A stretch of DNA of 33,622 bases from Thauera sp. UBA6194 (lineage in GTDB: Bacteria; Pseudomonadota; Gammaproteobacteria; Burkholderiales; Rhodocyclaceae): contig DITC01000050.1 of NCBI GenBank assembly GCA_002422685.1, positions 1 through 33,622 on the forward strand, read 5' to 3'. Below are positions 1-7,861 of the stretch, piece after piece. The notes below the pieces were generated by a model that was given only the letters and a program-made list of their open reading frames with translations, was not told the DNA's origin and did no database searches. The translations under genes and the position numbers were made by a program. Position 1 is the stretch's first letter. The number at the start of each line of letters is the position of its first letter.

Positions 1-578
1 TGATCGACAACTACGACAGCTTCACCTACAACCTCGTGCAGTATTTCGGCGAGCTCGGAGCCAAGGTCAAGGTGTTCCGCAACGACGAGATCGCCCTCGA
101 GCAGATCGAGCGTCTCGCGCCCGCGCACCTCGTCATCTCGCCCGGGCCGTGCTCGCCGGCCGAGGCCGGGATCTCGGTGGCGGCGATCAAGGCCTTCGCC
201 GGCAAGCTGCCCATCCTCGGGGTGTGCCTCGGCCACCAGAGCATCGGCGCGGCCTTCGGCGGGCGCATCGTGCACGCGCACAAACTCATGCACGGCAAGA
301 CCTCGCCGGTGCACCACCTCGATGCGGGCGTGTTCCACGGCCTGCCCAACCCGCTCACCTGCACGCGTTACCATTCGCTGGCGATCGAACGCGCGAGCCT
401 GCCCGACTGTCTGGAAGTGACGGCGTGGACCGACGACGACGAGATCATGGGCGTGCGCCACAGGACGCTGGACGTCGAGGGCGTGCAGTTCCACCCCGAG
501 TCCATCCTCACCGAGTGCGGCCATGCGCTGCTGAAGAACTTCCTCGACCGCGGTGCGCGCCTGCCGGCCGCCGCCTGA
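1..578 (+). CDS. trpG: Anthranilate synthase glutamine amidotransferase subunit (5' partial)
   Basis: This is the glutaminase subunit of anthranilate synthase, which supplies ammonia to TrpE for the first step of tryptophan synthesis from chorismate; in many bacteria it also serves aminodeoxychorismate synthase (PabA role). The visible reading begins IDNYDSFTYNLVQYF in the frame starting at base 3, which is the conserved N-terminus of the family, so only the start codon and perhaps a few residues lie outside the window. The class I amidotransferase signature GVCLGHQ with the nucleophilic Cys is present, and the catalytic His-Glu pair is seen in VQFHPES near the C-terminus. The gene ends 20 bases before trpD, consistent with a trp(E)GDC operon; trpE would lie upstream of the window. 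Confidence in family is very high. Confidence 0.95.
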   Translation, partial: IDNYDSFTYNLVQYFGELGAKVKVFRNDEIALEQIERLAPAHLVISPGPCSPAEAGISVAAIKAFAGKLPILGVCLGHQSIGAAFGGRIVHAHKLMHGKTSPVHHLDAGVFHGLPNPLTCTRYHSLAIERASLPDCLEVTAWTDDDEIMGVRHRTLDVEGVQFHPESILTECGHALLKNFLDRGARLPAAA

Positions 579-598
579 ACACCCGCTGCGAGAACATC

Positions 599-1642
599 AT
601 GACCACGATTACCGCCCAGCAAGCCCTGCAACGCACGATCGAGCACCGCGAGATCTTCTACGACGAGATGCTTTCGCTGATGCGCCAGATCATGGCCGGC
701 GAAGTGTCGCCGCTGATGACGGCCGCCATCCTCACCGGCCTGCGCGTCAAGAAGGAGACCATCAGCGAGATCACCGCCGCCGCCACCGTGATGCGCGAGA
801 TGTCGACCAAGGTCGTGGTCGAGCCGCCGCACGACCACTTCCTGGATGTGGTCGGCACCGGGGGTGACGGCGCCAACACCTTCAACATCTCCACCACCAC
901 GATCTTCGTCGCCGCGGCAGCCGGCGCACGCGTCGCCAAGCACGGCGGGCGCGGCGTGTCGTCGAAGTCGGGCGCGGCCGACGTGATCGAGGCGCTCGGG
1001 GTCAATCTGGAGCTCAGCCCGAAGCAGGTCGCCGAGTGCATCGAGGCCACCGGCATCGGCTTCATGTACGCCCCGGCGCACCACAGCGCGATGAAGAACG
1101 TCGCCCCGGTGCGGCGCGAGATGGGCGTGCGCACCATCTTCAACATCCTCGGCCCGCTCACCAACCCGGCGAGCGCGCCCAACACCCTGATGGGTGTGTT
1201 CCACCCCGATCTGGTCGGCATCCAGGCACGCGTGATGCAGCGCCTGGGCGCCAACCACGTGCTGGTCGTGCATGGCCTGGACGGCATGGACGAGGTCAGC
1301 CTCGGCGGCGCCACCCTGGTCGGCGAGCTCAAGGACAACCAGGTGCGCGAGTACGAGATCCACCCCGAGGACTTCGGCCTCGCCATGGCGGGCAGCCGCA
1401 ACCTGCGCGTCGCAGACGCCGCCGAGTCGCGCGCGGTGCTGCTCGGCGTGCTCGACAATCAGGCCGGCCCGGCGCGCGAGATCGTGATCTTCAATGCCGG
1501 CGTGGCGCTGTACACCGCCAACCTGGTCGACACCATCGGCGCCGGCATCATGCGTGCGCGCGAGATCATCGAGAGCGGTGCCGCGCGTGCCAAGCTCGAC
1601 GAGTTCGTGCGCTTCACCCAGCAGTTCCGGAGCGGCACATGA
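599..1642 (+). CDS. trpD: Anthranilate phosphoribosyltransferase
   Basis: TrpD transfers phosphoribose from PRPP to anthranilate, the second committed step of tryptophan synthesis, in the cytoplasm. The protein is 347 residues, the normal family length. It has the N-terminal helical domain followed by the glycine-rich PRPP motif DVVGTGGDGANTFNIST (about residues 81-97), the KHGGRGVSSKSGAADV anthranilate/PRPP loop and the MYAPAHHSAMKNVAPVRREMGVRTIFNILGPLTNP segment split across the active site. The ATG at 599 was chosen because it gives the expected N-terminus; only a weak GAGAA sequence precedes it. The stop overlaps the trpC start (ATGA at 1639-1642), so translation is probably coupled. Confidence 0.97.
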   Translation: MTTITAQQALQRTIEHREIFYDEMLSLMRQIMAGEVSPLMTAAILTGLRVKKETISEITAAATVMREMSTKVVVEPPHDHFLDVVGTGGDGANTFNISTTTIFVAAAAGARVAKHGGRGVSSKSGAADVIEALGVNLELSPKQVAECIEATGIGFMYAPAHHSAMKNVAPVRREMGVRTIFNILGPLTNPASAPNTLMGVFHPDLVGIQARVMQRLGANHVLVVHGLDGMDEVSLGGATLVGELKDNQVREYEIHPEDFGLAMAGSRNLRVADAAESRAVLLGVLDNQAGPAREIVIFNAGVALYTANLVDTIGAGIMRAREIIESGAARAKLDEFVRFTQQFRSGT

Positions 1643-2439
1643 GCGACATCCTGCAGAAGATCTGCGCAGTCAAGGAGCAGGAAGTCGCCGCCGCGCGCGC
1701 CGCGTTGTCGCAGCCTGAACTGCGTGCGCAGGCCGAGGCGCAGTCGCCGGCGCGTGACTTCGTCGACGCGATCCGCATCAAGCACGCGGCCGGCCGCGCC
1801 GCGGTGATCGCCGAGGTCAAGCGCGCCAGCCCGTCCAAGGGCGTGATCCGCGCCGACTTCCATCCCGCCGAGATCGCCGCGTCCTACGAGCGTGCCGGCG
1901 CTGCCTGCCTGTCGGTGCTCACCGACCGCCAGTTCTTCCAGGGCGCACCCGAGTACCTGCAGGCCGCGCGTGCGGCCTGCCACCTGCCGGTGCTGCGCAA
2001 GGACTTCCTGATCGACGCGTACCAGGTGTTCGAGGCGCGCGCGATGGGCGCCGACGCCATCCTGCTGATCGCCGCCTGCCTGGATCTGGCGCAGATGCGC
2101 GACATGGAGCAGCTTGCGATCGCGCTCGGCATGGCGGTGCTGGTCGAGGTGCATGACGGCGCCGAGCTCGAGCAGGCGCTGCAACTGCAGACGCCGCTGA
2201 TCGGCATCAACAACCGCAACCTGCGCACTTTCGAAGTCTCGCTGCAGACCACGCTCGATCTGCTGCCGCGCATCGTCAGTGGGGCGGGGGGGCGCATCGT
2301 GGTCACCGAGTCGGGCATCCTGCAGCCGCAGGACGTGGCGCTGATGCGCAGCCACGATGTGCACACCTTCCTGGTCGGCGAGGCCTTCATGCGCGCGCCG
2401 GACCCGGGGGCGGAGCTGCAGGCCCTGTTCGGCGCCTGA
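1639..2439 (+). CDS. trpC: Indole-3-glycerol-phosphate synthase
   Basis: TrpC closes the pyrrole ring of CdRP to form indole-3-glycerol phosphate, the step following TrpD and (separately encoded) TrpF. At 266 residues it is a stand-alone single-domain TIM barrel, not a TrpC-TrpF fusion. Visible motifs are AEVKRASPSKG (catalytic Lys and phosphate loop), VLTDRQFFQG, VLRKDFLIDAYQ (catalytic Lys), LVEVHDGAELE (catalytic Glu), IGINNRNLRTF and VTESGI. The start codon overlaps the trpD stop by four bases. The tamB gene follows after only 18 bases, so it may be read through from the trp promoter although it has no role in tryptophan synthesis. Confidence 0.97.
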   Translation: MSDILQKICAVKEQEVAAARAALSQPELRAQAEAQSPARDFVDAIRIKHAAGRAAVIAEVKRASPSKGVIRADFHPAEIAASYERAGAACLSVLTDRQFFQGAPEYLQAARAACHLPVLRKDFLIDAYQVFEARAMGADAILLIAACLDLAQMRDMEQLAIALGMAVLVEVHDGAELEQALQLQTPLIGINNRNLRTFEVSLQTTLDLLPRIVSGAGGRIVVTESGILQPQDVALMRSHDVHTFLVGEAFMRAPDPGAELQALFGA

Positions 2440-2457
2440 GCTCGGGAGCGCGTGACG

Positions 2458-5400
2458 ATGGATGCCGACGAGCCTGCCGAGTTGCCACAAGCCGCCCCGC
2501 GCCCGCGGCGCTGGTTGCGCTGGCTGGGCTGGGGCGTCGCGCTGCCGGTGGCGGCGCTCGTCGGCGGCGCAGCCTGGTTGCTGGGCACGCAGTCGGGGCT
2601 GGATGCCGGCCTCGCGCTCGCACAGCGCGCGAGCGGTGGCGCGCTGCAGTTCGAGGGTGCGCGCGGGCGAGTGCTCGGCGGCTTCGAGATCGACGCGCTC
2701 GCCTACCGCACGCCGGATCTCCACGTCGACCTGAAAACCGTGTCGCTGGCCTGGCAGCCGGCGGCGCTGCTCGAGGGCCGGGTGCACGTCGATCACCTCA
2801 CCGTGGGCCGGGTGACGCTCGCCCAGGCCGTGGCCGAGGACGCGCCCGCCAGCGCGCCGCTGGTCGCGCCCGCATCGCTCGAGCTGCCGGTGGCGGTCGA
2901 AGTCGGCCGCATCGCGGTGGGCGCCTTCGTGATGCGCGAGCTGGCGGCGGCCGATGCAGCGCAAGGCGCCGTCGAGGCCGCAGCTGAGGCGGTGGAGCGC
3001 GCCGAGACCGCCGTCGCCGACCCGGCGGGCGCCGCCGAAGCCGCGACCGAAGTGGCCGCCGAGCAAGGCCTGATCTTCTCCGCGCTCGAGGCCGCGCTCG
3101 ACAGCGATGGTCGTCACCACCGCCTGCGCGCGCTCACGGTCGAGGTGCCGCAAGGCAAGGCCCGTCTCGAGCTCGCGCTCGACGGTGTCTCGCCCTTTGC
3201 GCTCGAGGGCGAGGGCGCCTTCGATGGCGTGCTCGAAGCGCGTACGCTGGCGCTGCAACTGCAGCTCTCCAACACCCTGCTCGAACCCCGGCTGCTCGCC
3301 GAAGCCCAGGCCGAGGGCCTGCAAGCGCGCGTCGAGGCCGAGGCCGCGAGCTTCGAGCCCCGGCCGCTGCGCCGCCTGGCGATTCAGGCCGGCGAGCTCG
3401 ACCCCGCCGCCTTCGTCGCCGGCGCCCCGCGCGCGGCGCTGAGTCTCGAAGCCGAACTGGCCATGCCCACCGAGCGCGAAGGCCTGCTCGCCGGGCCGAT
3501 CCGCTTGTCGAACAGCCAGCCCGCGGCGGTCGACGCCAACGGCATCCCGCTGCACAGCCTCGCCGGTGTGCTCGACTGGCGCAGCGGCGAGATCGCCCTC
3601 GATGCGCTCGAGATCCGCCTGCCCGGCGAGGGCCGCATCGACGGCCGCATCGCCTGGCGTCCGCCGCAGACCGATGCGGCGCCGGGCGCCGAGGCCACGC
3701 AGACCGAAGCCACGCAGACCGAAGCCACGCAAACCGCCGCCGCGACCGACATCGGCTTCGGCCAGCTTGTCGCGGCGCTCCAGCTCGCCGGCATCGACAC
3801 CCGGCAACTCGACACGCGCCTGCCGCGCCAGATCGTCGCCGGTCGCATCGACGCCGAGGCCGACGCGCGGCGCCAGCATGCGCAGATCGGCCTCGACGTA
3901 GGCGCGGCGCGCATCGACGCCGAGGCCGAAGTCGAGGTGGTGGCCGTGGCGCAGGCCGCGACCCCCGCGCTCGGCGCCGAGGCGCCCGACAAGGAGCTGG
4001 GCCCGGAACCGCAGCCCGCCGCCGCCGCTCAAGCCGACGCCGCTCAAGCCGCCGCCGCTCAAGCCGCCGCCGCTCAAGCCGCCGCCGGCCCGGTCGCGGG
4101 GGGCGCGTCTGCACCGCCGCGCCGGGTGAGGCTCGAGGCTCGCCTGCGTGATGTCGACCCGCGCGCGCTCGTGCCCTCCGCGCCCACGGCCCGCCTCAAC
4201 CTCGACCTGCAGGCCGCGACCGAGCTCCCGCCCGAGGGCTTGCCGCAGGCGGCCACGCTCGACTTCAGCATCCCCGCCAGCACGCTCGAGGGCCTGCCCC
4301 TGAGCGGCGACGGCCGCGTGCGGCTCGAGGGCCAGCGCCTGCCCGAAGTGCGGCTCGCGCTGCGCGTTGCCGGCAACACGCTGGACGCGGACGGCGCGCT
4401 CGGCGCGGCGCGCGACAGCCTCGACCTGCGTCTGGACGCCCCCGCGCTGTCGGCGATCGGCTTCGGCCTGGCCGGACGCGCGCGTGCCGAAGGGCGTGTG
4501 GGCGGCACGCTCGAGGCGCCGAACGGGCAACTCGAGTTCTTTGGCGAAGGCCTGGTGCTGCCGGGCGAGGTGCGTCTGGCCGGTCTCAATGGCAGCGCGC
4601 GCCTGGAGGCGGGCATGGACGGTCCGTTTGCGCTCGCCGTGGGCCTGTCCGGGCTGGGGCCGGCTGGCTCGGGCCCCAAGGGCGAGGCTCAGCCCGACTG
4701 GCTCGCGGGCGCGCAGCTCTCGGCCGAGGGCACGCGCGCGCGCCATCGGCTCGTGCTAACGGCCGAGACGCCCGCACAAGAAGATGTCGCCGATACGCTG
4801 CGCCTGGCGCTCGAGGGCGGGCTCGGTGCAGACGACACGCCGCGCTGGGCAGGCCAGCTCGCCGCGCTCGAGTTCGGTGGGCGCTTCCCCGCACGCTTGC
4901 GCGCACCGGCCGCACTGGAACTGGCCGCCGACCGCGTGCGCCTGGGTGCGGCCGAGATCGACGCCGGCGACAAGGGCAGCATCCGGCTGCAGGAGAGCGC
5001 GTGGTCGCCCGCGCGCAGCACCTTGCGTGGCGAGCTCACCGGTCTGGTGCTCGAACTCGAGCCCAAGCGCGCCGATGGCCGCCCGCGCCGCAACGCCGAT
5101 CCGCTCACCCTCGGCGCGAACTGGGATCTGGCGGTCGGGAAGACGCTCGAAGGCGAGGCGCGCGTGTTCCGCGAGTCCGGCGATGTCAGCGTCGAAGGCG
5201 AGATTCGCACCCGCCTCGGCCTGGAGCAGCTCGAGGCCGTGCTGCGCGCGAACGGCGATCGCTTGCGCGTCACCATCGATGCGCGCGGGCGCGAGTTCGG
5301 CAGCGTGCAGGCCGAGGCCGGGCTGCGTGCGCGGCGCGGCGCGGATGGCATCTGGAGCGTACCGCCGGGCGCGGCGCTGGCCGGCTCGGCGCGGCTCGAC

Positions 5401-6747
5401 ATGCCCTCGATCACCTGGCTCGGCCGTCTCGCGCGCGAGAACGTCGAGACCGCCGGGCGCCTGTCGGGCAACTTCACCCTCGGCGGCACGCTCGAGGCGC
5501 CGAGCGCGAGCGGCCGCATCGAGGGCCGCGCGCTCGGCTTCACGCTGATCGACCAGGGCCTGATCCTGGCCGGGGGCGAACTCGATGTCGATTTCGACGA
5601 CGAGCGCGTGGTGCTCGAGCGTCTCGAGTTCGTCTCCGACAACCGTGTGCGCCCGCCGGAGAACCGCATCCCCTTCGACCGCCTCACGGCCACGCCCGGG
5701 CGCTTTACCGCGCGCGGCGAGGTGGTGCTCGCCTCGGGCGCGGGCGACTTCCGCTTCGACGCCGACCGCCTGCCGCTGCTGCAGCGCGACGACCGCTGGA
5801 TGCTGCTGTCCGGCAAGGGCACGGCGCGCAGCACGTGGACCTCGCTCGATCTCGACGCCGAGTTCCGTGCCGACGCGGGCTATATCGAGTTCTCCGAATC
5901 CCTGCCGCCCAGCCTCGGGGACGACGTGGTCGTGCTCCGGGGCGAACCGCCGGCCGAGGGCGGCGGCGCCTTTGCGGTGAATGCCGATGTGCGCGTGGGC
6001 CTGGGCGATGCGCTCTACCTGTCGGCGATGGGCCTGGAGACCCGGCTCGCCGGCGACCTGCGCATCCGCCTGCAGCCCGAGCGGCCGCTGTCGGCCGTGG
6101 GCACGATCTCGACCGTGGGCGGCAGCTTCAAGGGCTATGGGCAGAACCTCACCATCGAGCGCGGCCTGATCAACTTCCAGGGGCCGCTCGACGCGCCGGG
6201 CCTGAACATCGTCGCGCTGCGCAAGGGGCTGGAAGTCGAGGCCGGGGTGTCGGTCACCGGCAGCGCCAAGCGCCCGCAGATCCGCCTCGTCTCCGAACCC
6301 AACGTGCCCGATCCGGCCAAGCTGTCGTGGATCGTGCTCGGGCGCGCGCCCGACGCCGGCTCCGGCGCCGACCTCGGCCTGCTGCTGCCGGCGGCCGCAG
6401 GCCTGCTCGGCGGCCCGGGTGGCGGCATGACCGAGGAGCTGTCGCGCAGCCTCGGCTTCGACTCCTTCTCCTTCGGCCAGGGTGAGCTCAACAGCACGAG
6501 CCGCAGCGCGACCAGCCGCGTCGTGGGCGGCGGCTCGACGGTGTCGAGCGGGCCGTCGGTGTCGGGACAGGTGCTGAGCCTGGGCAAGCGCCTCGGGCCG
6601 GATCTGTTCCTGTCCTTCGAGCAGAGCCTGGGCGGCGCGGCGACGCTGATCAAGCTCACCTACCAGCTCTCGCGCCGCATGTCGGTGATCGCCCGCGGTG
6701 GCACCGACACCGCGCTCGACGTCCAGTACGGCTTCTCCTTCCGTTGA
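2458..6747 (+). CDS. tamB: Translocation and assembly module protein TamB (DUF490 family)
   Basis: TamB is a very long inner-membrane-anchored periplasmic beta-taco protein (AsmA-like family) that spans the envelope and works in outer-membrane protein assembly and/or anterograde phospholipid transport. This copy is 1429 residues. It has one N-terminal transmembrane segment (about residues 24-46, WLGWGVALPVAALVGGAAWL), a long repetitive beta-rich body and a C-terminal TamB/DUF490 domain with GTISTVGGSFKGYGQNLTIERG, LVSEPNVPDPAKLSWIVLGR and a final YGFSFR. ATG 2458 was preferred over GTG 2452 because GGGAG at 2443-2447 is better spaced for it. Two low-complexity linkers built from 15-bp tandem repeats interrupt the body. 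The usual outer-membrane partner TamA is not adjacent: trpC lies directly upstream and msrA downstream. Confidence 0.92.
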   Translation: MDADEPAELPQAAPRPRRWLRWLGWGVALPVAALVGGAAWLLGTQSGLDAGLALAQRASGGALQFEGARGRVLGGFEIDALAYRTPDLHVDLKTVSLAWQPAALLEGRVHVDHLTVGRVTLAQAVAEDAPASAPLVAPASLELPVAVEVGRIAVGAFVMRELAAADAAQGAVEAAAEAVERAETAVADPAGAAEAATEVAAEQGLIFSALEAALDSDGRHHRLRALTVEVPQGKARLELALDGVSPFALEGEGAFDGVLEARTLALQLQLSNTLLEPRLLAEAQAEGLQARVEAEAASFEPRPLRRLAIQAGELDPAAFVAGAPRAALSLEAELAMPTEREGLLAGPIRLSNSQPAAVDANGIPLHSLAGVLDWRSGEIALDALEIRLPGEGRIDGRIAWRPPQTDAAPGAEATQTEATQTEATQTAAATDIGFGQLVAALQLAGIDTRQLDTRLPRQIVAGRIDAEADARRQHAQIGLDVGAARIDAEAEVEVVAVAQAATPALGAEAPDKELGPEPQPAAAAQADAAQAAAAQAAAAQAAAGPVAGGASAPPRRVRLEARLRDVDPRALVPSAPTARLNLDLQAATELPPEGLPQAATLDFSIPASTLEGLPLSGDGRVRLEGQRLPEVRLALRVAGNTLDADGALGAARDSLDLRLDAPALSAIGFGLAGRARAEGRVGGTLEAPNGQLEFFGEGLVLPGEVRLAGLNGSARLEAGMDGPFALAVGLSGLGPAGSGPKGEAQPDWLAGAQLSAEGTRARHRLVLTAETPAQEDVADTLRLALEGGLGADDTPRWAGQLAALEFGGRFPARLRAPAALELAADRVRLGAAEIDAGDKGSIRLQESAWSPARSTLRGELTGLVLELEPKRADGRPRRNADPLTLGANWDLAVGKTLEGEARVFRESGDVSVEGEIRTRLGLEQLEAVLRANGDRLRVTIDARGREFGSVQAEAGLRARRGADGIWSVPPGAALAGSARLDMPSITWLGRLARENVETAGRLSGNFTLGGTLEAPSASGRIEGRALGFTLIDQGLILAGGELDVDFDDERVVLERLEFVSDNRVRPPENRIPFDRLTATPGRFTARGEVVLASGAGDFRFDADRLPLLQRDDRWMLLSGKGTARSTWTSLDLDAEFRADAGYIEFSESLPPSLGDDVVVLRGEPPAEGGGAFAVNADVRVGLGDALYLSAMGLETRLAGDLRIRLQPERPLSAVGTISTVGGSFKGYGQNLTIERGLINFQGPLDAPGLNIVALRKGLEVEAGVSVTGSAKRPQIRLVSEPNVPDPAKLSWIVLGRAPDAGSGADLGLLLPAAAGLLGGPGGGMTEELSRSLGFDSFSFGQGELNSTSRSATSRVVGGGSTVSSGPSVSGQVLSLGKRLGPDLFLSFEQSLGGAATLIKLTYQLSRRMSVIARGGTDTALDVQYGFSFR
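3694..3738 (+). repeat. In-frame 15-bp tandem repeat in tamB (ATQTE linker)
   Basis: Three consecutive 15-bp units, GCCACGCAGACCGAA twice and a diverged GCCACGCAAACCGCC, encode Ala-Thr-Gln-Thr-Glu/Ala. They lie in a hydrophilic linker of TamB. A unit length divisible by three would keep the frame if copy number changed. Confidence 0.85.
4018..4077 (+). repeat. In-frame 15-bp tandem repeat in tamB (AAAAQ linker)
   Basis: Four 15-bp units, GCCGCCGCCGCTCAA with one base changed in the second (GCCGAC...), encode Ala-(Ala/Asp)-Ala-Ala-Gln. Near identity at the DNA level suggests recent slippage expansion rather than protein-level selection alone. Confidence 0.87.
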
Positions 6748-6834
6748 GCGCGGGCCGGCGGAACCGGCCTGCGCCGGCCTCGTCCAACGGGGCCAGATTG
6801 CCTGTCGAACCCCCCGAATGCCAAGGAGCCACGC

Positions 6835-7392
6835 ATGAGCCAGACCCCCGATCGTCCCGAACTCGAGACCGCCATCCTCGGCGGCGGCTGCTTCTGGTGC
6901 CTGGAGGCGGTGTTCGACCTCGTCGACGGCGTCGAAGCGGTCGTCTCCGGTTACTGCGGCGGTCACGTCGACAGTCCCGGCTATCGCGAAGTGTGCACCG
7001 GCACTACCGGCCACGCCGAGGTGGTGAAGATCGTCTTCGATCCGGCGCGGGTGAGCTTTCGCGACCTGCTCGAGATCTTCTTCACCATCCACGACCCGAC
7101 CACGCTCGACCGCCAGGGTAACGACGTCGGGCCGCAGTACCGCTCGGTGATCTTCGCCACCACCGACGCGCAGCGCGAAACCGCGTGCGCGCTGATCGAC
7201 GAGCTCGGCCGCCAGCAGGCGTTCGCGGCCCCGATCGTCACTCGCGTCGAAGCCGCGCCCGCATTCTGGCCCGCCGAAGTCGAGCACCACGACTACTACG
7301 CCAAGCACAGCGAGCAGCCCTACTGCCAGTACGTGGTGGCGCCCAAGGTCGAGAAATTCCTCGGCCGCTTCGGCGCGCGGCGCAAGCCCTGA
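6835..7392 (+). CDS. msrA: Peptide-methionine (S)-S-oxide reductase
   Basis: MsrA reduces the S epimer of methionine sulfoxide in oxidised proteins, with thioredoxin as the usual electron donor. The 185-residue protein has the family signature GGGCFWCLE with the catalytic Cys at residue 19, the following YCGGH, the GHAEVV substrate-binding stretch, and DPTTLDRQGNDVGPQYRS. A candidate resolving Cys occurs in YCQYVV near the C-terminus. There is no signal peptide, so it is cytoplasmic. The start is supported by AAGGAG about 8 bases upstream. It lies 87 bases after tamB and 48 bases before the FKBP gene in the same direction; a shared stress or protein-quality role is only inference. Confidence 0.96.
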   Translation: MSQTPDRPELETAILGGGCFWCLEAVFDLVDGVEAVVSGYCGGHVDSPGYREVCTGTTGHAEVVKIVFDPARVSFRDLLEIFFTIHDPTTLDRQGNDVGPQYRSVIFATTDAQRETACALIDELGRQQAFAAPIVTRVEAAPAFWPAEVEHHDYYAKHSEQPYCQYVVAPKVEKFLGRFGARRKP

Positions 7393-7440
7393 GGCCGTGC
7401 AGGTAGAATGGCCGTCTTTCAACACAGCCAGGAGCACAGC

Positions 7441-7788
7441 ATGACCCAGCAGACCACCACCCCGAGCGGGCTCGTCATCGAGGAACTCGAGATCGGCACC
7501 GGCGACACCGCCGTGGCAGGCCGCATGGTGTCGGTGCATTACACCGGTTGGCTCACCGACGGGCGCAAGTTCGATTCGAGCAAGGATCGCAACGACCCCT
7601 TCGCCTTCCCGCTCGGCGCCGGCCACGTGATCCGCGGCTGGGACGAGGGCGTGCAGGGCATGCAGGAAGGCGGCAAGCGCAAGCTCACCATCCCGCCCCA
7701 GCTCGGCTACGGCGCACGCGGCGCCGGCGGCGTGATCCCGCCCAACGCCACGCTGGTGTTCGAGGTCGAGCTGCTGAAGGTGCTCTGA
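7441..7788 (+). CDS. FKBP-type peptidyl-prolyl cis-trans isomerase
   Basis: This is a minimal single-domain FKBP of 115 residues that catalyses proline cis-trans isomerisation in protein folding. Key FKBP residues are visible: VHYTGWLTDGRKFDSS, the FPLGAGHVIRGWDEGVQGM core containing the active-site Val-Ile and Trp, LTIPPQLGYG, and the final VFEVELLKV strand. No signal peptide is present, so it is a cytoplasmic enzyme, unlike periplasmic FkpA. ATG 7441 was preferred over ATG 7408 because CAGGAG lies 7 bases upstream and the family begins about here. A strong terminator follows at 7800-7839. Confidence 0.95.
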   Translation: MTQQTTTPSGLVIEELEIGTGDTAVAGRMVSVHYTGWLTDGRKFDSSKDRNDPFAFPLGAGHVIRGWDEGVQGMQEGGKRKLTIPPQLGYGARGAGGVIPPNATLVFEVELLKVL

Positions 7789-7799
7789 GTACCGAACAG

Positions 7800-7839
7800 C
7801 CAGCAAAAAGGGCGCCTTTCGTGGCGCCCTTTTTGCTGG
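7800..7839. terminator. Bidirectional intrinsic terminator
   Basis: A perfect 17-bp inverted repeat (7800-7816 and 7823-7839) has a 6-base loop. The stem carries an A run on its left and a T run on its right arm, so it can act on both strands. It sits between the converging FKBP and NSS-transporter genes. Confidence 0.93.
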
Positions 7840-7861
7840 TGGCGCCGGCTGGCGCCCGTGC

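Noticed and set aside
3694..4077. Repeats in tamB as a CRISPR array
   Set aside because: Units are contiguous 15-mers without spacers, in frame within a coding gene.
1459..7806. Two very long open frames (over 1000 codons each) on the minus strand opposite trpC, tamB, msrA and the FKBP gene
   Set aside because: They are antisense to well-recognised genes, are rich in Arg, Ala, Gly and His, match no family and arise from the high GC content that removes stop codons.
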